64,000 nucleotides of DNA from Actinomycetospora lutea (lineage in GTDB: Bacteria > Actinomycetota > Actinomycetes > Mycobacteriales > Pseudonocardiaceae), in NCBI RefSeq assembly GCF_028737205.1, contig NZ_JAQZAL010000011.1, positions 62,001-126,000 on the forward strand. Reading direction: 5' to 3'. The notes beneath the pieces are model-generated. The model was not told where the DNA came from and made no database searches. It saw only the letters and a program-made list of their open reading frames with translations. The stretch's first letter is position 1, and each line of letters starts with the position of its first letter. Position numbers and translations under genes: made by a program. Positions 33,339-41,822 of the stretch are shown piece after piece.

Positions 33339-35009
33339 ATGCGCGTCATGGCCCAGATGGGCATGGTCATGAACCTCGACAAGTGCATCGGGTGCCACAC
33401 GTGCTCGGTGACCTGCAAGCAGGCGTGGACCAACCGCAGCGGCGTCGAGTACGCCTGGTTCAACAACGTCGAGACCCGCCCCGGCCAGGGCTACCCCCGC
33501 CGCTACCAGGACCAGGAGCGCTGGCGCGGCGGCTGGGTCCGCAACCGGCGCGGGCGGCTCGCGCTCAAGGCCGGCGGGCGCTTCCGCAAGCTCCTGACGA
33601 TCTTCGCCAACCCGGTCCTGCCGAACATCCGCGACTACTACGAGCCCTGGACCTACGACTACGAGGTCCTCACCGACGCCCCGCTGGGCGACGACTTCCC
33701 CGCCGCGCAGCCCAAGTCGCTGCTCTCCGGGCAGCCGATGGCGGTCGAGTGGAGCGCCAACTGGGACGACGACCTCGGCGGCGCCCCGGAGCACGGCCCG
33801 CAGGACCCGATCGTCGAGCGGCTCCGGCAGGAGTCCGAGGAGAAGGTGACGTTCTCCTTCGAGCAGGCGTTCATGTTCTACCTGCCGCGCATCTGCGAGC
33901 ACTGCCTCAACCCCTCGTGCGTGGCCTCCTGCCCGTCGGGGGCGATGTACAAGCGCGCCGAGGACGGCATCGTCCTGGTCGACCAGGACCAGTGCCGGGG
34001 CTGGCGGATGTGCGTCACCGGCTGTCCGTACAAGAAGGTCTACTTCAACCACCGCACCGGCAAGGCCGAGAAGTGCACGTTCTGCTACCCGCGGGTCGAG
34101 GTCGGGCTGCCGACGGTGTGCTCGGAGACCTGCGTGGGCCGGCTGCGCTACCTGGGGCTGTTCCTCTACGACGCCGACCGCGTCGCCGCCGCGGCGTCGG
34201 TGCCCGACGAGAAGGACCTCTACGAGGCCCAGCTCGACCTGCTGCTCGACCCGCACGACCCCGCGGTGATCGCCGCCGCCCGCCGCGACGGCATCCCCGA
34301 CGACTGGCTGGAGGCCGCGCGCCGCTCGCCGGTGTACAAGCTCGCCAAGGAGTACCGGGTGGCCCTGCCGCTCCATCCGGAGTTCCGCACGATGCCGATG
34401 GTCTGGTACATCCCGCCGCTCTCGCCCGTGGTCGACCGGCTCACCGAGACCGGCCACGACGGCGAGGACGCGGGCAACCTGTTCGGCGCCATCGACGCGC
34501 TGCGCATCCCCGTCGAGTACCTCGCCGAGCTCTTCACCGCCGGGGACCCGGCCCCGGTGAACGACGTGCTGCGCAAGCTCGCCGCCATGCGCTCCTTCAT
34601 GCGCGACGTCACCCTCGGCCGGGAGCTCGACGAGTCGATCCCCGCGGCCGTCGGCATGGACGTCGAGCAGCTCATGGCGATGTACCGGCTGCTCGCCATC
34701 GCCAAGTACGACGAGCGCTACGTCATCCCCACCGCCCACGAGGGCGACGCGCACCAGCTCGAGGAGCTCGGGTGCAGCCTCGACGTCGACGGCGGGCCCG
34801 GCATGGTCACCGGCAGCGGCCCGTTCGGCGAGGCCTCCGGGCCGCCGACACCGGTCTCGGTCGAGACGTTCCACGCCCTGCGGCACCGCCAGACCTCCGA
34901 GGGGATCGCCGATCCCGAGCGGCCCGGCGCCCGCGTCAACCTCCTCAACTGGGACGGCCGCGGGCGTCCCGAGGGCCTGTTCCCACCCCGGAAGGAGAGC
35001 GCCCGATGA
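33339..35009 (+). CDS. narH: Respiratory nitrate reductase, beta subunit NarH
   Basis: The 556-residue iron-sulfur subunit passes electrons from NarI to NarG. Cysteine clusters are visible: CIGCHTCSVTC near the N-terminus, CEHCLNPSCVASCPSG, then CRGWRMCVTGCP, in which Trp replaces one Cys (the [3Fe-4S] cluster), and KCTFCYPR with CSETC. The ATG at 33339 overlaps almost directly with the narG end. Confidence 0.97.
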   Translation: MRVMAQMGMVMNLDKCIGCHTCSVTCKQAWTNRSGVEYAWFNNVETRPGQGYPRRYQDQERWRGGWVRNRRGRLALKAGGRFRKLLTIFANPVLPNIRDYYEPWTYDYEVLTDAPLGDDFPAAQPKSLLSGQPMAVEWSANWDDDLGGAPEHGPQDPIVERLRQESEEKVTFSFEQAFMFYLPRICEHCLNPSCVASCPSGAMYKRAEDGIVLVDQDQCRGWRMCVTGCPYKKVYFNHRTGKAEKCTFCYPRVEVGLPTVCSETCVGRLRYLGLFLYDADRVAAAASVPDEKDLYEAQLDLLLDPHDPAVIAAARRDGIPDDWLEAARRSPVYKLAKEYRVALPLHPEFRTMPMVWYIPPLSPVVDRLTETGHDGEDAGNLFGAIDALRIPVEYLAELFTAGDPAPVNDVLRKLAAMRSFMRDVTLGRELDESIPAAVGMDVEQLMAMYRLLAIAKYDERYVIPTAHEGDAHQLEELGCSLDVDGGPGMVTGSGPFGEASGPPTPVSVETFHALRHRQTSEGIADPERPGARVNLLNWDGRGRPEGLFPPRKESAR

Positions 35010-35644
35010 GCGCCCCCGCCCCGGCGCGCCTCGACGAGCAGGCCCACGCCACCGTGCTCCAGGCCGCGTCGGTGTGCCTGCGCTACCCCGACCGCGACGT
35101 GCTCGACCTGCTGCCCCTGGTCCGCGCGGCGCTGCACACGGTGCCCGCCGGCCCGGCCCGGGAGCGGCTGCTCGCGTTCCTCGACGCGCTCGGCCCGCGG
35201 ACGCCCCACGAGCTCGCCGAGCTCTACGTCGCCGTGTTCGACCGCCGGCGGCGCTGCTGCCTCGACCTGACGTGGTGGACCGACGGCGAGACCCGCCGGC
35301 GCGGGTCCTCGCTGGCCGGGCTCAAGGACCGCTACCGGGCGGCCGGGATGGAGCCGACCGGCTCCGAGCTGCCCGACCACCTGCCCGCGGTGCTCGAGTA
35401 CGCGGCCACCGGCGACCTCGCGGACGGGCTGGCCCTCCTCCAGGAGCACCGCGCCGGACTCGAGCTGCTCCGGCTGGCGCTGCTCGAGGCGGACGCCCCG
35501 TGGGCGGCGGTGCTCGAGGCGGTCTGCGCCGTGCTGCCCGGCCCCTCCCCCACCGACGTCGCCGCCGCCAAGGCCCTGGCGCGCTCCGGCCCGCCCCGCG
35601 AGCAGGTCGGCCTCGACCTCGCCCCCTTCGGGGGCCGGCGATGA
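35006..35644 (+). CDS. narJ: Nitrate reductase assembly chaperone NarJ
   Basis: The 212-residue helical protein matches the NarJ/NarW (TorD-like) family: CLRYPDRDVLDLLPLV, ELAELYVAVFDRRRRCCLDL, and SELPDHLPAVLEYAA. It binds the apo-NarG N-terminus and helps insert the molybdenum cofactor. The ATG overlaps the narH stop and its own stop overlaps the narI ATG (ATGA), so translation is coupled. Confidence 0.95.
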   Translation: MSAPAPARLDEQAHATVLQAASVCLRYPDRDVLDLLPLVRAALHTVPAGPARERLLAFLDALGPRTPHELAELYVAVFDRRRRCCLDLTWWTDGETRRRGSSLAGLKDRYRAAGMEPTGSELPDHLPAVLEYAATGDLADGLALLQEHRAGLELLRLALLEADAPWAAVLEAVCAVLPGPSPTDVAAAKALARSGPPREQVGLDLAPFGGRR

Positions 35645-36390
35645 CCGTCCTGGACATCCTGCTCTGGGGCGTCCTGCCCTACGTCGTCCTCGCCGTGGTG
35701 GTCACCGGGACGCTCTGGCGCTACCGCTACGACCGCTTCGGCTGGACCACACGCTCCTCGGAGCTCCACGAGTCACGGCTGCTGCGCATCGGCAGCCCCC
35801 TGTTCCACTTCGGCCTGCTCGTGGTGATCATCGGCCACGTGATCGGCCTGCTGATCCCGAAGAGCTGGACCGACGCGGTCGGTCTCTCGCAGGAGGCCTA
35901 CCACGTGCAGGCGCTCGCGCTAGGCACCGTCGCCGGCGCCTGCACCCTGGTCGGGATCGCGATCCTGATCTACCGCCGTCGCACCACCGGCCCCGTCTTC
36001 GCCGCCACGACGCGCAACGACAAGCTGATGTACGTCGGGCTGGTCGCCGCGATCGTGGCGGGCCTGGTCACGACGCTGCTGGGGGCGTCCGGCGGCGAGG
36101 AGCACAACTACCGGCTCACGGTCTCGGTCTGGTTCCGCTCGCTGTTCGTCCTGCAGCCCGACGTCGCCGCGATGAGCCAGGCCGGCCTCGCGTTCCACGT
36201 CCACGTCCTCATCGCCCTGGCGCTGTTCGCGCTCTGGCCCTTCACCCGGCTCGTGCACGCCTTCACCGCGCCGCTGGGCTACCTCTTCCGGCCCTACATC
36301 GTGTACCGCTCGCGCTCCGGCGGACCGGCCACGCGCGCGCCCCGACGCGGCTGGGAGCGGGTCGACGCCCCGCCGACCGGTCGGCGATGA
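35641..36390 (+). CDS. narI: Nitrate reductase gamma subunit NarI (cytochrome b)
   Basis: The 249-residue protein has five transmembrane helices and the His ligands for two b hemes (FHFGLLVVIIGHVIGLL and AFHVHVLIALALFALWPFTRLVH). It oxidises menaquinol and anchors NarGH to the membrane. It is the last gene of narGHJI, followed by a strong hairpin. Confidence 0.96.
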   Translation: MTVLDILLWGVLPYVVLAVVVTGTLWRYRYDRFGWTTRSSELHESRLLRIGSPLFHFGLLVVIIGHVIGLLIPKSWTDAVGLSQEAYHVQALALGTVAGACTLVGIAILIYRRRTTGPVFAATTRNDKLMYVGLVAAIVAGLVTTLLGASGGEEHNYRLTVSVWFRSLFVLQPDVAAMSQAGLAFHVHVLIALALFALWPFTRLVHAFTAPLGYLFRPYIVYRSRSGGPATRAPRRGWERVDAPPTGRR

Positions 36391-36435
36391 CGACACCCGG
36401 GACACGGCTCGCCCCCGCGTGCTCCGACGACGACG

Positions 36436-36476
36436 TCGCCGCCCGGGAGGCCGCCGGGGCCGCTCCCGGGCGGCGA
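36436..36476. terminator. Hairpin terminator after narGHJI
   Basis: A 13-bp perfect GC-rich stem (36437-36449 with 36463-36475, extended by one T-A pair) encloses a 13-nt loop, 46 bases after the narI stop. Confidence 0.7.
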
Positions 36477-36495
36477 TAGCTGACCCGGGCCCGTC

Positions 36496-36509
36496 GGGCC
36501 GGACGTCCC
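36496..36509. promoter_or_regulatory. DosR-like box, strong copy
   Basis: GGGCCGGACGTCCC lies 88 bases before the PNPOx-like gene at 36597, just after the nar terminator. Confidence 0.6.
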
Positions 36510-36517
36510 TCCCGGGC

Positions 36518-36531
36518 GGGCCGTTCGCGCC
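36518..36531. promoter_or_regulatory. DosR-like box, weaker partner
   Basis: GGGCCGTTCGCGCC lies 22 bp from the strong copy and 66 bases before the ATG at 36597. Confidence 0.35.
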
Positions 36532-36596
36532 TGGGCCCGCCGTGCTCCGCCGACCACGCTCGCGACGCGGGGCACCACGAGTCGAGGGAGACGTCC

Positions 36597-37076
36597 ATGG
36601 TCGAGGATCGCGAGACCGAGGTGCTGTCCGTCGGCGACTGCCTCGAACTGCTCGATACCACCCCCGTCGGCCGGCTGGTGTTCACCGAGAAGGCCCTCCC
36701 GGCGGTCCACCCGGTGAACTACGTGCGCCACGGTCGCTCGCTCATCGTGCGCACCGGTCCGGGCAGCAAGCTCGACGCCGCGCGTCGTGGTGACGTCGTC
36801 GCGTTCGAGGCCGATCACGTGGACCCCGACTCGCACACCGGCTGGAGCGTCATGGTCGTCGGGCGCGCCGGGGTCGTGAACGACATCGAGCGGCTGGTCG
36901 CCGTCATCGACCACCGCTACCGGCCCTGGGTGCGGGGCCGGGGCCTCCACGTGATCCAGATCGACGCCGAGCGCGTCACGGGCCGCCGTCTCGTCCTCGA
37001 CCCGTGGCAGGACGCGGGTGACGGGCTCGGGACGCAGGCCCCGGACCACGCGGGACGTGCGGCACCCGGCCCGTGA
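36597..37076 (+). CDS. PNPOx-fold flavoprotein (Rv3129-like)
   Basis: The 159-residue split-barrel protein has CLELLDTTPVGRLVFTEKAL, PAVHPVNYVRHGRSLIVRTG and GWSVMVVGRAGVVND. This matches the pyridoxamine-phosphate-oxidase-like group found in mycobacterial DosR regulons (Rv3129, Rv2004-region proteins). It probably binds FMN or F420 and is redox active. A second member is at 41238. A pair of DosR-like boxes lies upstream. Confidence 0.85.
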   Translation: MVEDRETEVLSVGDCLELLDTTPVGRLVFTEKALPAVHPVNYVRHGRSLIVRTGPGSKLDAARRGDVVAFEADHVDPDSHTGWSVMVVGRAGVVNDIERLVAVIDHRYRPWVRGRGLHVIQIDAERVTGRRLVLDPWQDAGDGLGTQAPDHAGRAAPGP

Positions 37077-37086
37077 CCTCCGGCCC
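37073..37086. promoter_or_regulatory. DosR-like box overlapping a stop codon
   Basis: GTGACCTCCGGCCC (two mismatches) spans the stop of the preceding gene, 52 bases before the gene at 37138. It may be chance. Confidence 0.25.
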
Positions 37087-37137
37087 CTGGACCGGAGGCG
37101 TCGCCGGCCCTGGACTGGACCGAGGAGAGGAGCCGTC

Positions 37138-37401
37138 ATGGAGACCGTGCCCGAGCGTCGCCCCACCGAGGCCTGGGACCTCGTGTCCCGGGTGGTGATG
37201 TTGAGTCGCCGCGGCGCGCCGCGGGTGGCGCTGCTCGCCGCCCTCGACCAGGCCCGCACGTCGTTGCGACGGGAACCCCATCAGGACGTGCGCCGGACGC
37301 TGACCTGGGTCCTCGGCGCCGTCGAGCGGGGCGACGAGACCGACGCGATCGTCGACACGGCGCTGCGTGTCGCCGCCCGCGACCTGGAAGGTCCCCGATG
37401 A
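37138..37401 (+). CDS. Small helical hypothetical protein
   Basis: The 87-residue all-helical protein (AWDLVSRVVMLSRRGAPRVA, LLAALDQARTSLRREPHQDV) is not assigned to a family. Its stop overlaps the ATG of the Acg-type gene by four bases. A good ribosome site (GAGGAGAGG) precedes its ATG. Confidence 0.65.
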   Translation: METVPERRPTEAWDLVSRVVMLSRRGAPRVALLAALDQARTSLRREPHQDVRRTLTWVLGAVERGDETDAIVDTALRVAARDLEGPR

Positions 37402-38396
37402 GTGCGCCGACCACCGGCGACGTCCGGGCGGCGTTGCGTGACGCGGTGTCGCCGGCGCTGCGGGCGCCCTCGGAGCACAACGCCCAGCCGTGGCACTGGG
37501 TCCTCGCGGACGACCACCTCGATCTCGAGGTCGACACGACGCGTCGGATGCCCTTCACCGACGAGCGGGGTCACGGCGTGCTGCTGGGATGCGGCTGCGT
37601 CCTGCACCACCTGCGCATCGCGCTCGCCGACCACGGGTGGCACGCCGACGTCCGGCACCAGCCGGACGGGCCCGACGCCCGCGCGCTCGCCCGGGTGCGG
37701 ATCCGTCCGGCCGCGGGCGCGCCCGATCCGCGCACCCGGCGCCTCGCGGACGCCATGGAGCGGCGCCGGACCGATCGCCGCCGGTTCTCCGCGCAGGCGG
37801 TGCCCACCGAGATGCTGCAGGCGCTCGGCGACGCGGCACGGCCCTTCGGCGGGGTCCTCCACCTGACCACCGGCGGCCAGCGTGCCGTGGTCGCCGACGC
37901 CATGCGGGAGGCGGCCGAGCGGCAGCGCGAGCAGCCGGGGTACCCCGCCGAGCTGGAACGGTGGACCCATCGCTACGCCGGGGCGCACGACGGCATCCCC
38001 GCCGGTGCCCGCCTCGAGGAACCGCCCCCGTCCTACCGTGACCTCGTGCTGCGCTGGTTCCCGCGCGGGACCCTGCGCCAGCCGCACGCCGGGGCCGACC
38101 ACCAGGACGCCTCGGCCCTGACCATCCTCACCGCGGTCGACGAGAGCCCGGACTCCGTGCTGCGGGCGGGCGAGGCGCTCAGCGCGGTCCTGCTCGAGGC
38201 CACCACCCACGGTCTGGCCACCACCCCGATCACGCAGGTCCTCGAGGTGGCGGAGACCCGCGACCGACTCCGGTACCTGGTCGGCCACCACCCGCCCGTC
38301 GTCGCCCTGCGCATCGGATGGCCCGAGCCCTTCGCCGAGCCGTTGCGACCGACGCCGCGCCGTCCGCTCGACCAGGTGCTGACCGAGGTCGGCTGA
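37398..38396 (+). CDS. Acg-family nitroreductase-like protein
   Basis: The 332-residue protein matches the Acg family along its full length: APSEHNAQPWHWVLA, HGVLLGCGCVLHHLRIALAD, RRRTDRRRFSAQAVP, ATTHGLATTPITQVLEVAE, and LRIGWPEPFAEPLRPTPRR. It starts inside the stop of the gene before it. It is the second full paralogue in the window. Confidence 0.88.
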   Translation: MSAPTTGDVRAALRDAVSPALRAPSEHNAQPWHWVLADDHLDLEVDTTRRMPFTDERGHGVLLGCGCVLHHLRIALADHGWHADVRHQPDGPDARALARVRIRPAAGAPDPRTRRLADAMERRRTDRRRFSAQAVPTEMLQALGDAARPFGGVLHLTTGGQRAVVADAMREAAERQREQPGYPAELERWTHRYAGAHDGIPAGARLEEPPPSYRDLVLRWFPRGTLRQPHAGADHQDASALTILTAVDESPDSVLRAGEALSAVLLEATTHGLATTPITQVLEVAETRDRLRYLVGHHPPVVALRIGWPEPFAEPLRPTPRRPLDQVLTEVG

Positions 38397-38463
38397 CCGG
38401 GGCGGCCGACCGGGGTCGGCTGATCGGGTCGGCCGGGACAGGTCCGGGCGGAAGGGAGGGCGG

Positions 38464-41241
38464 GTGAGCGCGACGCGGACCACCCGGCCCCCGCACCCGC
38501 ACGGCGACGGTGATCGGCAGGACGAGACGTCCGTCGACGGTTCGGCCGTCGACCCCGAGGCCCCCCTCGAGCGGATCTTCCACGAGCTCCGGTCCGGACC
38601 GGACGGTCTCGACGACCGCGACGCCGCCCGCCGTCTGCGGGTCCACGGACCCAACGCCCTGCCGACACGCCGCGGGGCCTCGTGGCCACGGGCGCTGGGA
38701 CGGCAGCTGGTCCACCCGCTGGCGCTGCTGCTCTGGGCCGCCGCGGGTCTGGCGATGGTGGCCGGCACGCCGGTCCTCGCCGCCGCGGTCGTCGTGGTGG
38801 TCGTGCTGAACGCCGGGCTCGCCTTCTGGCAGGAGCAGCACGCCGAGCACGCGGTCGCGGCGCTCGAGGCGTATCTCCCGGCGCGGACCCGGGTGCTGCG
38901 CGGCGGGGTCGCCCGCGAGATCCCGGCCGCCGAGGTCGTCACCGGGGACGTCGTCCTGCTCACCGAGGGCGCCGCGGTGCCCGCCGATGGACGCCTCGTC
39001 ACCGGCGCGGTCGAGATCGACATGAGCGCGCTGACCGGGGAGTCGGTGCCGGTGTCCCGACACCCCGGGGTGCACCCGCCGGGCCCGCCGCTCGAGGCCC
39101 CCGACCTCGTCTTCCGCGGCACGACCTGCACGGTCGGCGCCGCCCGGGCCGTCGTGACGGGGACCGGGGCGCACACCGAGATCGGGCGCATCGCCGCCCT
39201 GACGGGGCACGTCGGGCACCACGAGAGCCCCCTCGAGACCCAGGTCCGGCGGGTCGCGTGGCTGATCGCCGCGGTGGCCGTCGGCACCGGGGCGGCGTTC
39301 CTGCCGATCGGGCTCCTGGCCGGTCTGTCGTTCACGGCCGCGCTGGTGTTCGCCATCGGGCTGCTCGTGGCCAACGTCCCGGAGGGACTGCTGCCCACGA
39401 TCACGCTGGCCCTGGCCGCCGGGGTGCGCTCGCTGGCGCGCCGCGGCGCCGTCGTCCGGCGGCTGTCCGCGGTCGAGACGCTGGGGTCGACGACGGTCAT
39501 CTGCACGGACAAGACCGGCACGCTGACCGAGAACCGGATGTCCCCGCAGGCGCTGTGGAGCCCCGCGGACGGTCGCGGGGACCCCGACCGCGACGCGGGT
39601 CGGGCGCCCACCCTGGCCCGGGTCGCGCAGCGCTGCAGCGAGGCCGACCTCCCCGACCCCGCCCGCGGTGCGGGCTCCGGCGACCCCACCGAGCTGGCCC
39701 TGCTGGCCCTCGCCGCCGCGGCCGGACTCGACACCCGTGCCGCCACCCGCGCGCGCGATCGGCGCGCCGCGCACCCGTTCGACCCGGTCCTCGCCCGCAT
39801 GTCCACCGTCGACGCCACGCCCGACGGCCTGGCGGTGCACACCAAGGGCGCCGTGGAGGCCGTCCTCGGCCGCTGCGACGGCCGGCGTCGGGCGGACGGC
39901 GGCGAGTGCCCCCTCGACGCCGCGGCGCGCGCCGAGGTCCTCGCCGCCACGGCCGAGCTGGCCGGCGAGGGTCTCCGGGTGCTGGCCCTCGCCGGCCGGC
40001 CGGCCTCGGACGCGGACCTCACCGCCCCCCGCGAGCGCGTCGAGTCCGGCCTCGTGCTCGAGGGGCTGGTCGGCCTCCTCGACCGGCCGCGCCCCTCCGT
40101 CGCGCCCGCCGTCGCCCGCTGCCACGCCGCCGGGATCACGGTCCACGTCGTCACCGGCGACCACCCGGTGACCGCCGAGGCCGTCGCGCGGTCGGTGGGC
40201 ATCGGAGCCGGCGGGCTGCGGGTCGTCGGCGGCGACCGGCTGGCCGCCCTGCGCGAGAGCGAGCTGGACGACCTGCTGCGCGCCGGCGACGAGGTGGTCT
40301 TCGCCCGCGTGGCCCCGGAGCAGAAGCTGCGCATCGTCGAGGCGCTCGTGCACCTCGGCGAGGTGGTCGCGGTCACCGGGGACGGCGTGAACGACGCACC
40401 CGCCCTGCGCCGCGCCGACATCGGCGTCGCCATGGGTGCGTCGGGCACCGACGTGGCCCGCGAGGCCGCGACGATGGTGCTCACCGACGACGACTTCGCG
40501 ACGATCGAACGAGCCGTCGCCGCCGGCCGGCGGGTGTACGAGAACGTGCGCAAGTTCGTCGTCTACATCTTCGCCCACGCGGTGCCCGAGGTCGTCCCGT
40601 TCCTGCTCTTCGCGCTCTCGGGCGGCAGCATCCCGCTCGGCCTGACCGTCCTGCAGATCCTCGCGATCGATCTCGGCACCGAGACCCTGCCGGCCCTCGC
40701 CCTCGGACGCGAGCCCGCCGAGCCCGGCGTGATGTCCCGCCCACCACGACCACGCTCCGAGGGCGTCATCCGGCCGCGGATGCTCTGGCGGGCGTGGGGC
40801 CTGCTCGGGGTCACCTCGGCGGTGCTGACGACCGGCGCGTTCCTGCTGGTCCTGCTCCGGGCGGGCTGGACGCCGGGAGCGCCGACCGGGCCCGGCACCG
40901 TGCTGCACCCCGCGTACCTCGAGGCGACCACGGCCACGTTCGTCGGGATCGTCGCCTGCCAGATCGGGACGGCGTTCGCCGCCCGCACCGAGCACGCCTC
41001 GCTGCGCACCGTCGGCCTCTTCGGCAACCCGCTGCTGTGGTGGGGCATCGGTTTCGAGGTCCTCGTGACCGCCGCGGTCGTCTACCTGCCGGTCGCCCAG
41101 CGGATCGTCGGCACGGTGCCGCTCGACGCCGCGACGGTGGCCCTGCTCCTCGTCTGCGCCCCGCTCGTGTGGGGCGTCGACGAGCTCGACCGGTGGCGCC
41201 GCCGCCGGACCGTCACCCCCGAGGAGAGGAGAGCACCGTGA
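38464..41241 (+). CDS. P-type cation-transporting ATPase (CtpF-like)
   Basis: The 925-residue P2-type ATPase has the actuator motif TGESVP, phosphorylation site D349-K-T-G-T-L-T-E-N, the TM4 motif VANVPEGLLPTITLALA (Na/K- or Ca-type PEGL), nucleotide-domain VHTKGAVEAVLGRC, hinge TGDGVNDAPALRRADIGVAM, and about ten transmembrane helices. CtpF (Rv1997) is the DosR-regulated homologue in M. tuberculosis; the transported ion (Ca, Na or K) is not certain. It starts with GTG and is coupled (GTGA) to the PNPOx-like gene. Confidence 0.9.
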   Translation: MSATRTTRPPHPHGDGDRQDETSVDGSAVDPEAPLERIFHELRSGPDGLDDRDAARRLRVHGPNALPTRRGASWPRALGRQLVHPLALLLWAAAGLAMVAGTPVLAAAVVVVVVLNAGLAFWQEQHAEHAVAALEAYLPARTRVLRGGVAREIPAAEVVTGDVVLLTEGAAVPADGRLVTGAVEIDMSALTGESVPVSRHPGVHPPGPPLEAPDLVFRGTTCTVGAARAVVTGTGAHTEIGRIAALTGHVGHHESPLETQVRRVAWLIAAVAVGTGAAFLPIGLLAGLSFTAALVFAIGLLVANVPEGLLPTITLALAAGVRSLARRGAVVRRLSAVETLGSTTVICTDKTGTLTENRMSPQALWSPADGRGDPDRDAGRAPTLARVAQRCSEADLPDPARGAGSGDPTELALLALAAAAGLDTRAATRARDRRAAHPFDPVLARMSTVDATPDGLAVHTKGAVEAVLGRCDGRRRADGGECPLDAAARAEVLAATAELAGEGLRVLALAGRPASDADLTAPRERVESGLVLEGLVGLLDRPRPSVAPAVARCHAAGITVHVVTGDHPVTAEAVARSVGIGAGGLRVVGGDRLAALRESELDDLLRAGDEVVFARVAPEQKLRIVEALVHLGEVVAVTGDGVNDAPALRRADIGVAMGASGTDVAREAATMVLTDDDFATIERAVAAGRRVYENVRKFVVYIFAHAVPEVVPFLLFALSGGSIPLGLTVLQILAIDLGTETLPALALGREPAEPGVMSRPPRPRSEGVIRPRMLWRAWGLLGVTSAVLTTGAFLLVLLRAGWTPGAPTGPGTVLHPAYLEATTATFVGIVACQIGTAFAARTEHASLRTVGLFGNPLLWWGIGFEVLVTAAVVYLPVAQRIVGTVPLDAATVALLLVCAPLVWGVDELDRWRRRRTVTPEERRAP

Positions 41242-41660
41242 CCGCCGTGGAGCGCACCACGATCGAGCCCCTGGGCGCCGACGAGAGCCGGGCCCTGCTG
41301 ATGACCGCCGAGATCGGGCGCCTCGCGTTCATCGACGAGCACGGGCCGACCGTCGAGCCGTTCGCGTTCGCCCTGGAGGGCCCGCACATCGTGATCGCGG
41401 TCGGTGCCCGGACCGGGGCGCGCGCAGCCGTCGGGCAGGCCGTCGCGTTCGAGGTCGACGAGATCGACCTGGTGCACCGCACCGGCTGGTCGGTGGTGGC
41501 GGCCGGGACCCTGCACCGCGCCGGCGCGGGGACGGTGGCCCGCCCCGAGCCCTGGCCCGACGGGGACGACCGCCTCCTGCTGCTGCTCGCGGTGGAGCGA
41601 TGGTCGGGGCGGCGCCTGCGGCGGGAGGCCCGCCGGGCGGAGCCCACGGCGGGCCGGTGA
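41238..41660 (+). CDS. PNPOx-fold protein coupled to the cation ATPase
   Basis: The 140-residue split-barrel protein has ESRALLMTAEIGRLAFIDEH, TGARAAVGQAVAFEVDEIDL and HRTGWSVVAAGTLHRAG. It belongs to the same family as 36597-37076. Its GTG start overlaps the ATPase stop by four bases. It may bind FMN or F420; no function is assigned. Confidence 0.82.
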   Translation: MTAVERTTIEPLGADESRALLMTAEIGRLAFIDEHGPTVEPFAFALEGPHIVIAVGARTGARAAVGQAVAFEVDEIDLVHRTGWSVVAAGTLHRAGAGTVARPEPWPDGDDRLLLLLAVERWSGRRLRREARRAEPTAGR

Positions 41661-41689
41661 GGCACGCGGTCCCCGGGGGGTCACGCCGC

Positions 41690-41822
41690 AGGGGCCGGGG
41701 GACCACCGTCACCGGGCACCGACCCGCCGGCGGGCGGCCTCGGCGAGGGCGTGGTGCAGCGCGGCCCGCGAGCCGTCGGAGCCGTCGACCCCGACGACCC
41801 GGGGGCCGCCGGGCGACGTCAC
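41690..41822 (-). pseudogene. Universal stress protein, internally deleted remnant
   Basis: A GTG start overlapping the upstream USP stop (GTGA) opens GGPRVVGVDGSDGSRAALHH and ALAEAARRRVG, the N-terminal 37 residues of a USP, then stops at 41709. Immediately after, in another frame, CPVTVVPRPLRR appears, the last strand of a USP domain. The 100 or so residues between are absent. An out-of-frame deletion joined the two ends. Confidence 0.75.

Noticed and set aside
29363-33466. Very long open frame on the minus strand opposite narG
   Set aside because: It is the complement of narG codons in GC-rich DNA and contains no recognisable motif; narG has complete cofactor motifs.
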